A DNA stretch of 64,000 nucleotides from assembly GCA_964599885.1 (NCBI GenBank), contig CAZRHH010000002.1, forward strand, positions 62,001 through 126,000, read 5' to 3'. Of the stretch, positions 23,042-29,749 are shown piece after piece. Each line of letters opens with the position of its first letter. Position 1 is the stretch's first letter. Source of the DNA: CAZRHH01 sp964599885. GTDB taxonomy: Bacteria; Chloroflexota; Dehalococcoidia; DSTF01; JACRBR01. The notes below the pieces were generated by a model that did not search any database, was not told the DNA's origin, and saw only the letters and a program-made list of their open reading frames with translations. The position numbers and the translations under genes were made by a program.

Positions 23042-24550
23042 ATGCTCAACGCGCCTCTCGATGGTGAGGTTCGCCCGGCTTCGAACGGCGGCGCAGACTC
23101 CAACATAGTCCCGCTACCTATCCCCGCGTCTGCCGCCGATGCGACGGCCGAATCCGAAGGGCTGCCTCGAGCCGCCGTTGCTTACGTCGTCTTCGTGTTT
23201 CTGGCGGGCATCGGTTCCATCGCCTACTTCGCGCCTCAGCTTTCGACCGACGACATCCCCGGATTCGTGATGCTGGGCCTGTTGTCGATCGCTCTGGGCC
23301 GCACGCGGCTCCCGATCTATGGCGACAGCACGATCTCGATCGCCGTGGTCGGCGATTTCGCGGTGGCGTTCTTGTTCGGGCCGGCGGGCGCGGCCATCGT
23401 TAGCCCGTTCGCGGCGATGGCGACCGACTTCGGGGGCGGGGCGTGGTACAAGCGGGTGTTCAACATCGGATCGGTCGTCGTGGTCAACGTCACGGTGGCG
23501 CTGATGATCCGGGCGCTGCTCGATCTGCAGGGGCCCGGCCTCCCGACGAACGGCTGGCTGATCCCGATCGCGGCGGGAGCGATCGCACTGTCCTATTCGC
23601 TGAACACGTTCCTCGTCACGATCGCTGTGAGCCTCTCGACACGATCATCGCTGCTCGCCGTGTACCGCGAGAAGTTCGAGTGGCTGCTGCCGCACTACCT
23701 GATCTTCGGCATGCTGGGACTGGCGCTGGCCGTGGCGTACGACGGTCTCGGCTACGTGGGCGTGCTGGCGTTCATCGCGCCGCCGCTGATGATGCGGTTC
23801 ACGATCAAACAATACATCGACAAGACCGCAACGAACGTGGAAGAGTTGAACAAGCGCAACCGCGAACTGCAGAAGGCGAACCGCGACATTCTGCACATGG
23901 CAGAACAGCTTCGCGAAACGTACGACGGCACGCTCGAAGCGCTCGTCTCCGCGCTCGACGCGCGGGACCGCGAGACGAAGGGGCACTCGCTGCGGGTCGC
24001 GAAATACATGATGGAGATCGCGTTCCACATGGGCATCCAGCCCGGGAGTGAGGATTGGGTGAATATGCAGCGGGGCGGCCTGCTGCACGACATCGGCAAG
24101 ATCGGTGTGTCCGACACGATCTTGCACAAGCCGGGTCCGTTGACCGAGGACGAGTGGGTCGACATGCGTCGCCATCCGAAGATCGGCTACGACATGATCA
24201 AGGACATTGGCTTCCTGTCGGGCGCGGCGACGATCGTGATGGCGCACCACGAGCGCTTCGACGGCAAGGGTTACCCGAAGGGGCTCACGGCCGACGAGAT
24301 CCCGTTGGGCGCGCGCATCTTCGTGCTGGCCGATACGTTCGACGCGATGACGTCGGACCGGCCGTATCGCGCTGCGCTGTCCGCGGACGTGTCGCGCGAG
24401 GAGATCATCTCGTGCAGCGGCACGCAGTTCGACCCGCGATGCGTGCAGGCGTTCCTGCTGGCCTGGGAGCGCGTGCTGGAGATTCGCTGGACAGACAAGG
24501 ACGAGGAGACGGAGCACCACGCCGCCGCGGCGCCTCGCGCTGCTGCCTAA
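23042..24550 (+). CDS. HD-GYP domain protein (probable c-di-GMP phosphodiesterase) with membrane sensor
   Basis: 502 aa. The N-terminal half holds about seven hydrophobic segments (about 44-65, 74-88, 98-126, 142-160, 172-196, 218-233, 237-252), an MASE-like membrane sensor. A linker helix (about 262-295) leads to the HD-GYP domain. Motifs are H315 (KGHSLRV), H349-D350 (LLHDIGKIG), H402-H403 (HHERFDGKGYPKGL) with GYP at 410-412, and D431 (DTFDAMTSDRPYR). All expected metal and signature residues are kept, so the protein should hydrolyse c-di-GMP. It follows the riboswitch-controlled sigma gene by 107 bases and could be cotranscribed, closing a feedback loop. Confidence 0.92.
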   Translation: MLNAPLDGEVRPASNGGADSNIVPLPIPASAADATAESEGLPRAAVAYVVFVFLAGIGSIAYFAPQLSTDDIPGFVMLGLLSIALGRTRLPIYGDSTISIAVVGDFAVAFLFGPAGAAIVSPFAAMATDFGGGAWYKRVFNIGSVVVVNVTVALMIRALLDLQGPGLPTNGWLIPIAAGAIALSYSLNTFLVTIAVSLSTRSSLLAVYREKFEWLLPHYLIFGMLGLALAVAYDGLGYVGVLAFIAPPLMMRFTIKQYIDKTATNVEELNKRNRELQKANRDILHMAEQLRETYDGTLEALVSALDARDRETKGHSLRVAKYMMEIAFHMGIQPGSEDWVNMQRGGLLHDIGKIGVSDTILHKPGPLTEDEWVDMRRHPKIGYDMIKDIGFLSGAATIVMAHHERFDGKGYPKGLTADEIPLGARIFVLADTFDAMTSDRPYRAALSADVSREEIISCSGTQFDPRCVQAFLLAWERVLEIRWTDKDEETEHHAAAAPRAAA

Positions 24551-24581
24551 GGCGCCTTCAAGCGCAAGAGAAACGGCACAC

Positions 24582-24615
24582 AAAAAGGACTCCCCGATGG
24601 GGAGTCCTTCTTCCG
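24582..24615. terminator. Bidirectional intrinsic terminator after the HD-GYP gene
   Basis: AAGGACTCCCC (24585-24595) pairs perfectly with GGGGAGTCCTT (24599-24609). On the plus strand only CTTCTTCC-type sequence follows. On the minus strand the hairpin is followed by TTTTTGTG, a better T-tract, so it also ends transcripts coming from the promoter at 24751-24780. Confidence 0.8.
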
Positions 24616-24637
24616 TTCTTGCGTTACCGGGCGGGGT

Positions 24638-24658
24638 TTACCACTGGATGCGGAACAT
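24638..24658 (-). CDS. Tiny ORF (6 codons) with strong Shine-Dalgarno
   Basis: Reads MFRIQW then TAA. A perfect AAGGAGG (plus-strand complement at 24665-24671) lies 6 bases before its ATG, a better ribosome site than most real genes here have. Its ATG overlaps the stop of the 17-codon ORF upstream (TGATG junction). It may be a leader peptide or a non-functional relic. Translation is a prediction only. Confidence 0.3.
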   Translation of the reverse strand: MFRIQW

Positions 24659-24711
24659 CAGCTTCCTCCTTGGTCTCGCGGGCGACCACGGGTGCCCGTG
24701 CCGGATTTCAT
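24658..24711 (-). CDS. Tiny ORF (17 codons), first ORF of a short minus-strand transcript
   Basis: Reads MKSGTGTRGRPRDQGGS then TGA. The ATG at 24711 is preceded by GAGAGGG. It lies about 33 bases downstream of the predicted transcription start of the strong minus promoter, and its stop overlaps the next tiny ORF. Basic and Gly-rich; no family recognised. Confidence 0.3.
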   Translation of the reverse strand: MKSGTGTRGRPRDQGGS

Positions 24712-24724
24712 CTGCCCTCTCTCG

Positions 24725-24748
24725 TCGGTATGTACCGACTCGTCGGTA
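24725..24748. promoter_or_regulatory. Palindromic operator, probably of the adjacent TetR regulator
   Basis: Three alternating half-sites: TCGGTA-TG-TACCGA-CTCG-TCGGTA. The outer part TACCGACTCGTCGGTA (24733-24748) is a perfect 6+4+6 palindrome, and TCGGTATGTACCGA (24725-24738) is a second one sharing the middle half-site. The predicted minus-strand transcription start (near 24744) falls inside it, so binding would block that promoter. The nearest regulator gene is tetR at 24879. Confidence 0.65.
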
Positions 24749-24750
24749 TA

Positions 24751-24780
24751 TATATACGACGTGGGCACGGCCGTTGTCAA
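24751..24780 (-). promoter_or_regulatory. Near-consensus sigma-70 promoter firing leftward
   Basis: On the minus strand, TTGACA (24780-24775), 18 bases, TATATA (24756-24751) within a 10-base TATATATATA run. It is the best-looking promoter in the window. It points away from tetR, into the tiny ORFs and the bidirectional terminator, giving a transcript of roughly 160 bases. Confidence 0.65.
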
Positions 24781-24878
24781 CGCTTTGTCAACCTGTTTGG
24801 CGCAAATTGACGAGGACGCCACGCGCCCCCAAAGACTACGGATCTGTCACTGCCGTGCCGACGGTTCACATAGAACGT

Positions 24879-25376
24879 ATGCAAACCAGACGCACGCAGA
24901 CAGACCGCTCGCAGTCCACGAAGGAACAGATCGTCCAGGCAGCGCTCACGGTCTTCGCGCTGAAGGGCTATGCCGCCGCGTCGATGGACGATGTGTGCCT
25001 GGCGGCGGGGTGCTCCAAGGGCGGACTGTACCACCACTTCCCGACAAAGTCAGCCGTGTTATCCGGCGTGGTTGACAAGCTGGCCCTCAGCGGCGTGCTG
25101 GCGCCACCATTCACGTCCGCGACGAGCGACCTGGCGCTGCAGCCGGCGGCGATCGGCCGCATCCTCATCGAAGTATGGGCTGAGGCGTCGCGCGACGCCG
25201 AGCTTCGGGCACAGCTCCACGAGCGTTACCAGGCGAGTCTGGACGCCAGCCTGCGCGTGTCGACGAGTATCATCGACATTCTGCGTATCGGAGCGGTGAT
25301 TCAGCTACTGACGCGCGGGGGCGGGTTCGAGGCCGAGGACGCGATCCAGCGCTTGGGGATCGAGTCCGCGGCCTGA
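24879..25376 (+). CDS. Short TetR-family transcriptional regulator
   Basis: 165 aa from the ATG at 24879; a longer in-frame extension would run back through the operator and terminator and is rejected. The helix-turn-helix is textbook: KEQIVQAALTVFALKGYAAASMDDVCLAAGCSKGGLYHHFPTKSAVL. The C-terminal domain is about 30 residues shorter than usual. The palindromic operator at 24725-24748 lies 130 bases upstream. It could repress itself and the divergent small transcript. The neighbours are c-di-GMP genes, but the ligand is unknown. Confidence 0.8.
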   Translation: MQTRRTQTDRSQSTKEQIVQAALTVFALKGYAAASMDDVCLAAGCSKGGLYHHFPTKSAVLSGVVDKLALSGVLAPPFTSATSDLALQPAAIGRILIEVWAEASRDAELRAQLHERYQASLDASLRVSTSIIDILRIGAVIQLLTRGGGFEAEDAIQRLGIESAA

Positions 25377-25510
25377 TGCTGGTTCGTGGGTTCGCGGTCG
25401 CTGGTCGCTGGTGGCGCGGCTGATCGTGCGGTTGCTGATTCTTCGTGGTCGTTTGTGGCCACCCGTGGTTGGAGACCAACGACCAGAGACCAGCGATGAG
25501 CCGACTTAGC
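25377..25510. other. Intergenic stretch with short-period GGTCGCTGGT / ACCAACGACCAG words
   Basis: No gene. GGTCGCTGGTCGCTGGT (about 25397-25413) and the partly complementary run of ACCAACGACCAGAGACCAGCGA words (about 25477-25498) can fold back on each other at the convergent ends of tetR and the GGDEF gene. It may serve as a shared termination region. Confidence 0.4.
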
Positions 25511-26344
25511 CTAGGCGGAGAGCCACATGCGGCGGCGGCGCTCGCGGTCGAGTTTAGCGCCGTTGAGGTTGGTCATGGCAAGCGAGAGCAGATCTTCGCC
25601 CTGCTGCATGCCGGGGTCGGAGGTACTCGTGCCAGAACAGACGCCCGCCCACAGGGAGACCATGCGCCCATCCACATCCGCCACCGCAGATTCGCGCGCC
25701 AAGCGGTCCTCGAGGCGGTCGATGAAGGCGCGGACGCCCTCCTCGGCGCAATCGATGAGCAGGACGCCGAATTCGTCATCGCCCAGACGAGCGACGATGT
25801 CGTTGTAGCGGCGCGTGCTATCGACGGCGGACGCGACGTGGCGCAGCACCTCATCGCCGGCGCGGACGCCGTACTCCTTGTTGACGGCCGTCAGGTTGTT
25901 CACGTCGATGAGTACGACGGACATGAGTTTGCCCATGCGGCGGGAGCGGCCAAACTCCTCGACGAGACGGCGCTGGAAGAGGGCGAAGGTCGGCAGATTG
26001 GTCAGCAGGTCCGTAACGTGCTCGCCCTCGTCTTCCGGGCCGCGGACGGGCACGGGATCGCCGCGCCAGTCCGGGACGCCATCGTGAGTGAGCAGGAAGG
26101 TGCCGGCGACGAGGAGCCCCGTCATCCCGACGGCGGTGAGCAGCGGCACATGCGGCACCACGCCGAACGCATCGACGAGAGCGGCGATCACCGCGACACC
26201 CCAGCCGATCGCCAGCAAGCGCACGACTACGGCGGCCCACACAATCGGGCGGCGCCCCTCTGCGGGACGTCCTTCGGACGTGATCATCGGCTTCGGCGCC
26301 TCGTCCTCGACGATGCGCAGATGCCGCGCGCGGCGAATGTTCAC
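25511..26344 (-). CDS. GGDEF-domain protein with two membrane helices and degenerate signature
   Basis: 277 aa from GTG 26344 (AGGGGG upstream). Two transmembrane helices lie at about 34-56 and 67-86. The GGDEF domain follows: TDLLTNLPTFALFQRRLVEEF, then the metal-site strand VVLIDVNNLTAVNKEYG (D147), AGDEVLRHVA and RYNDIVARLGDDEF (187-192). The signature loop is GDDEF instead of GG[D/E]EF, and the usual second metal Asp is shifted. It may be a weak or inactive diguanylate cyclase, or a c-di-GMP or GTP sensor. It completes the c-di-GMP gene set at 22-26 kb. Confidence 0.8.
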   Translation of the reverse strand: MNIRRARHLRIVEDEAPKPMITSEGRPAEGRRPIVWAAVVVRLLAIGWGVAVIAALVDAFGVVPHVPLLTAVGMTGLLVAGTFLLTHDGVPDWRGDPVPVRGPEDEGEHVTDLLTNLPTFALFQRRLVEEFGRSRRMGKLMSVVLIDVNNLTAVNKEYGVRAGDEVLRHVASAVDSTRRYNDIVARLGDDEFGVLLIDCAEEGVRAFIDRLEDRLARESAVADVDGRMVSLWAGVCSGTSTSDPGMQQGEDLLSLAMTNLNGAKLDRERRRRMWLSA

Positions 26345-26521
26345 GGGTGACCCCCTTACCCTACCGCTTAATATCGGCACCGGAATCGAGTCCCGAACCC
26401 GCGCGGGGGGCATATCGCCGCCATCTGCGCGGGCCCAGGCGCGTTGTCGGCCCGCAGGGGTTTCAGATAGAATTAGGGCCGCCAGCACTCCACGCGCCAG
26501 CGCTGAGAGGGGAGGGACGTG

Positions 26522-27067
26522 ATGCAGATCGACTGGGACAAGACGATCGATGACATCTTCTCCGACAAGATCTCCTGCCTGCGCTGCGGCTCTCTGAACA
26601 CCACGCTAGTCGCTGGATACACGCGCTCGCCGGCGGCCGCCGACTACTCGCCACGAACCCATAACTGCAAGAACAAGGAAGAATGCGACGCCCGCAAGCT
26701 GGTCGTGGTTTGCGAGAACTGCGCGCGCGATCTGCGGCTGCGCGCGAACCCCGTCGACCAGGAAGGCATGATGGGCCTGCTCATCAACGACTGCCGCAAG
26801 GACCTGGAAGACTGCCTCGACTACCTCGCCGACTACTGGCAGGAGGACCTCGACATCGACCCGAGCGAGGTCGGCGTGCGGCTGGAGGATGTCGAGCCGG
26901 ACATCTTCGCCGAGGAAGACGCCTGGCGGAAGAAGCTCGAAGAAGAGTATCTGACGTACCACCGCTGGTACCGCGAGCGCACCGTGCGGCTGCCGAACCC
27001 GGGCTGGCGCGGCGAGTACGTCGAAGAGCTCATGTCGCTGGGCTACAAGACGCTGCTCGGCGACTGA
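26522..27067 (+). CDS. Zinc-ribbon protein of unknown function
   Basis: 181 aa. A GGGAGGGA Shine-Dalgarno precedes GTG-ATG; ATG 26522 is chosen. The N-terminal half has CLRCGSLNTTL (CxxC), a central CKNKEEC, and VVCENCARDLRLR (CxxC), which together look like a metal-binding ribbon. The C-terminal half is helical and acidic (DCRKDLEDCLDYLADYWQEDLDID) with conserved-looking aromatic residues (YHRWYRERTVRLPNPGW). It could be a nucleic-acid-binding or redox protein. I do not recognise the family. Confidence 0.6.
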   Translation: MQIDWDKTIDDIFSDKISCLRCGSLNTTLVAGYTRSPAAADYSPRTHNCKNKEECDARKLVVVCENCARDLRLRANPVDQEGMMGLLINDCRKDLEDCLDYLADYWQEDLDIDPSEVGVRLEDVEPDIFAEEDAWRKKLEEEYLTYHRWYRERTVRLPNPGWRGEYVEELMSLGYKTLLGD

Positions 27068-27139
27068 CGGCCACGACGCATCACCCTCAATCCGGCCATA
27101 CGCGTGGCGCGCTATGCCACTCGCTCCCATAGGCGTGGC

Positions 27140-27157
27140 GGCATAGCTTGCTATGCC
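27140..27157. repeat. Perfect palindrome upstream of the flavodoxin gene
   Basis: GGCATAGC-TT-GCTATGCC, ending 8 bases before the ATG at 27166. A partial copy of the preceding words (CGTGGCG...CTATGCC) occurs about 40 bases upstream (27102-27118). The hairpin occupies the place where a Shine-Dalgarno would be expected, so it could hold back translation, or be an operator. Confidence 0.5.
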
Positions 27158-27165
27158 GATGCCCG

Positions 27166-27672
27166 ATGACCGCACGCATTCTGCTTCTCTACGACTCCCG
27201 TGGCGGCCTGACACAGCAACTGGCGGACGCGATCGCGGTTGGCGTTGGCGACGTCGATGGCGCAACGCTCTCGCTGCGAACGGTCGACGATGCTGCGCCG
27301 GGCGAGCTGCTGGAGTGCGACGCGTTGATCGTCGGCTCGCCGAACTGGTCGGGCATGACGGGCAAGCTAAAGTCGTGGTTCGACTACAGCGGTGATCTCT
27401 GGGAGTCGGGCGAACTTGCCGGTAAACCCGGCGCGGCATTCACGGCCGGCTGGTCGCGCTCGGGCGGCATCGAAGCGACGCTGCTGCAACTGATCCACCT
27501 CCTACTCGCACACGGCATGTTCGTCGTCGGCCTGCCGTGGAGCGAGACGATGCGACGCAGCGGTTCCTACTACGGCGCGACGGCGCACGGCGAAGTCACC
27601 GACGACGATCTGGCGCAGGCGCGCGCGCTCGGGCGTCGCGTGGCGGAGCTTGCGGTGCGGATTGGCGCTTAG
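27166..27672 (+). CDS. Flavodoxin-like / WrbA-type NAD(P)H:quinone oxidoreductase family protein
   Basis: 168 aa. The FMN phosphate-binding loop is near the N-terminus (ILLLYDSRGGLTQQLADAIA), the second flavin loop is GSPNWSGMTGKLKSWFDYSGDLW, and GLPWSETMRRSGSYYGATAHGE matches the WrbA/flavodoxin_2-type third loop. It probably reduces quinones or carries electrons with FMN. It ends 6 bases from the hflX stop (convergent). Confidence 0.75.
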   Translation: MTARILLLYDSRGGLTQQLADAIAVGVGDVDGATLSLRTVDDAAPGELLECDALIVGSPNWSGMTGKLKSWFDYSGDLWESGELAGKPGAAFTAGWSRSGGIEATLLQLIHLLLAHGMFVVGLPWSETMRRSGSYYGATAHGEVTDDDLAQARALGRRVAELAVRIGA

Positions 27673-27678
27673 GTTGAC

Positions 27679-28848
27679 TCAGGACGGAGACCGCTCCGGC
27701 GCGGGCCAGCCTTCCACCACCACGGCGCCCGCTTGACGGTCGAGCGTCTCGATGATGCGGGCGCGCAGGGCGTCGAGGCCCCAGCGCTTTTCGGCGGAGA
27801 CCAGCACCGCGTCCGGGATGTTCGCCGTAAGTGATGCCTGGAACGGCGCGAGTTCATCGAGCGATGCGACAGTGTTGCCGTCGGCGTCGGGTATACGGTC
27901 GACCTTGTTGAGGACCGTGATGCGCGGCTTGCCGGCCAGGCCGAGAACGCCGAGCGTGTCTTCGACCGTCTGGCTCTGGCCGGCGGCGTCGGGGTGCGTG
28001 ATATCGACGACGTGCAGCAGCATCGCGGCGTCAGTCAGTTCTTCGAGCGTCGCGCGGAACGCGGCGACGAGCTGCGTCGGCAGCTTTTGAATGAATCCGA
28101 CCGTATCGGTTAGGAGCGCCGGGTGCAGATCGTCCAGATGCATGCGGCGCGTGAGCGGATCGAGCGTGGCGAAGAGCTGGTTCTGCACGAAGACGGTGTC
28201 GTCGCGGGTGAGCGCGCGCATCAGCGTACTCTTGCCGGCGTTCGTGTAGCCCACCAGAGCGATCACGGGCAGTCCTTCGCGTTCGCGGCGGCGGCGGTAC
28301 AGCCCGCGTTGCTTGCGCACGTCTTCGATCTGGCCCTTGATGTGCTGGATGCGCTTTCGGACGAGGCGGCGGTCGGTCTCGATCTGCGTCTCACCAGGGC
28401 CACGCACGCCGATCGCGCCCGGCGCACCGCTGCGGCCGCCGAGACGTTCGAGGTGGCTCCACTGGCCTTTCAGGCGCGGCATTAGGTACTCGGACTGCGC
28501 CAGTTCCACCTGCAGGCGGCCCTCTCGCGTCCGCGCGCGCATCGCGAAAATGTCGAGGATCAGGACGTTGCGGTCGAGCACTTTAACGCCGAGCGCCGCT
28601 TCGAGGTTGAGCTGCTGCCCGGGTGCGAGCTCATCGTCGAAGATCACCATCGTGTAGCCGTCGCCCTCGTGGCGTCGCGACTTGATCTCGTCGAGTTTGC
28701 CCTTGCCGATGTACGTCGCGGGACTCGGCGCGGCCATCCGTTGCAGCGTCTTGCCGACGACGACGGCGCCCGCGGTTTCGGCCAGCAGCGCCAGTTCTTC
28801 GATGGAGCTTGTGGCGCGCCACCGTTCGCGCTCGTCCGTGCGTTGCAC
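27679..28848 (-). CDS. hflX: GTPase HflX, ribosome-associated
   Basis: 389 aa from GTG 28848. The HflX N-terminal domain is visible (SSIEELALLAETAGAVVVGKTLQRM, TYIGKGKLDEI, VIFDDELAPGQQLNLE), then the glycine-rich GGRSGAPGAIGVRGPGETQIETDRR, then the G domain: G1 GYTNAGKST, G3 DTVGF, G4 NKVD. It splits or rescues stalled ribosomes under stress. Homologues begin with a strand like ERAYLVGV, which is encoded directly upstream in frame (28849-28869), but no ATG, GTG or TTG precedes it before a stop. The true start may be a rare codon such as CTG 28893. Confidence 0.92.
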   Translation of the reverse strand: MQRTDERERWRATSSIEELALLAETAGAVVVGKTLQRMAAPSPATYIGKGKLDEIKSRRHEGDGYTMVIFDDELAPGQQLNLEAALGVKVLDRNVLILDIFAMRARTREGRLQVELAQSEYLMPRLKGQWSHLERLGGRSGAPGAIGVRGPGETQIETDRRLVRKRIQHIKGQIEDVRKQRGLYRRRREREGLPVIALVGYTNAGKSTLMRALTRDDTVFVQNQLFATLDPLTRRMHLDDLHPALLTDTVGFIQKLPTQLVAAFRATLEELTDAAMLLHVVDITHPDAAGQSQTVEDTLGVLGLAGKPRITVLNKVDRIPDADGNTVASLDELAPFQASLTANIPDAVLVSAEKRWGLDALRARIIETLDRQAGAVVVEGWPAPERSPS

Positions 28849-29036
28849 GCCGACGAGGTATGCGCGTTCGGGTTCTACGGCGGTCGAATGCAGTTCAGAT
28901 TTTCGGGGGATGGATGACCTCTCGGGTTCGGGATGTGGATTGGTTCAGCGTAACACGGGCGATAGAACCCAGAACCTGGGAACCAAAAACCTAGAATCCA
29001 GCGCGGGGCACTAATCCTCTCGGCGGTATGTTTTGC

Positions 29037-29684
29037 TCAGTCGGGGTGAACGCTGAGTTCCGCGAGCTGCGCTTCGAGCGAGTCACCGAGATCGTGGCGG
29101 AAGACGATGCCGTGCATTCCGGCGGCGCGCGCGGCATCGACGTTACGCTCAAGATCGTCGATGAATACGCACTCGGCGGCGGGCACGCCGAGACGCTCGA
29201 CCGCCATCGCGTAGATACGCGGCTCGGGCTTCGCCATGCCGATGTCCGCCGAGCAGACGATGTCGTCGAACAGATCGGCGATGCGGTGGTGATCGCGCAG
29301 ACGCGCCATCAACGTGTTGTCAGCGTTGCTCAGTACGGACGTGCGGTACTTCGGCCGCAACCGGCGGATCAGGTCGATGTTTGGCGCGATGAGATGCTGC
29401 TGCCCGCGCCAGTCATCGTGGAGGCGCGGCAGCGAGCGCCCGGCTTCTCTCTCGAGCTGCGCATGCGCGGCGGCGAGCCACTCCTCGCGATCGCCAACGC
29501 CGATCTCGAGTTTCTGCCAGCGCTCGCCGCTGTACAGCGTCTCGACGATCGCCCGCTCGCGCAGCTGGTGCTGCTGTTCGAGTTCGCGCGTCACGTCCCA
29601 GCGCATGTCCCAAAGCACGCCGCCGTAGTCGAAGACGAGCCCATTGATCTTGTCGGTAGATGTTAGGGGTTGGTCGTTAGTCAT
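29037..29684 (-). CDS. HAD-superfamily hydrolase, subfamily IA
   Basis: 215 aa from the ATG at 29684. HAD motif I is LVFDYGGVLWDM with nucleophile D19; the second Asp of DxD is Gly, as in epoxide-hydrolase-like and some phosphatase members. Motif II is SVLSNADN, motif III the Lys in MAKPEPRIY, and motif IV VFIDDLERNVDAARAAGM. The helical cap lies between motifs I and II. Substrate unknown; a small-molecule phosphatase or dehalogenase-like enzyme is likely. Confidence 0.8.
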   Translation of the reverse strand: MTNDQPLTSTDKINGLVFDYGGVLWDMRWDVTRELEQQHQLRERAIVETLYSGERWQKLEIGVGDREEWLAAAHAQLEREAGRSLPRLHDDWRGQQHLIAPNIDLIRRLRPKYRTSVLSNADNTLMARLRDHHRIADLFDDIVCSADIGMAKPEPRIYAMAVERLGVPAAECVFIDDLERNVDAARAAGMHGIVFRHDLGDSLEAQLAELSVHPD

Positions 29685-29749
29685 CCGGCGAAACCGTAGC
29701 ACAATCGCCGACGATCGACGATCGTCGACTAACGTCTAACTTCCAACAA

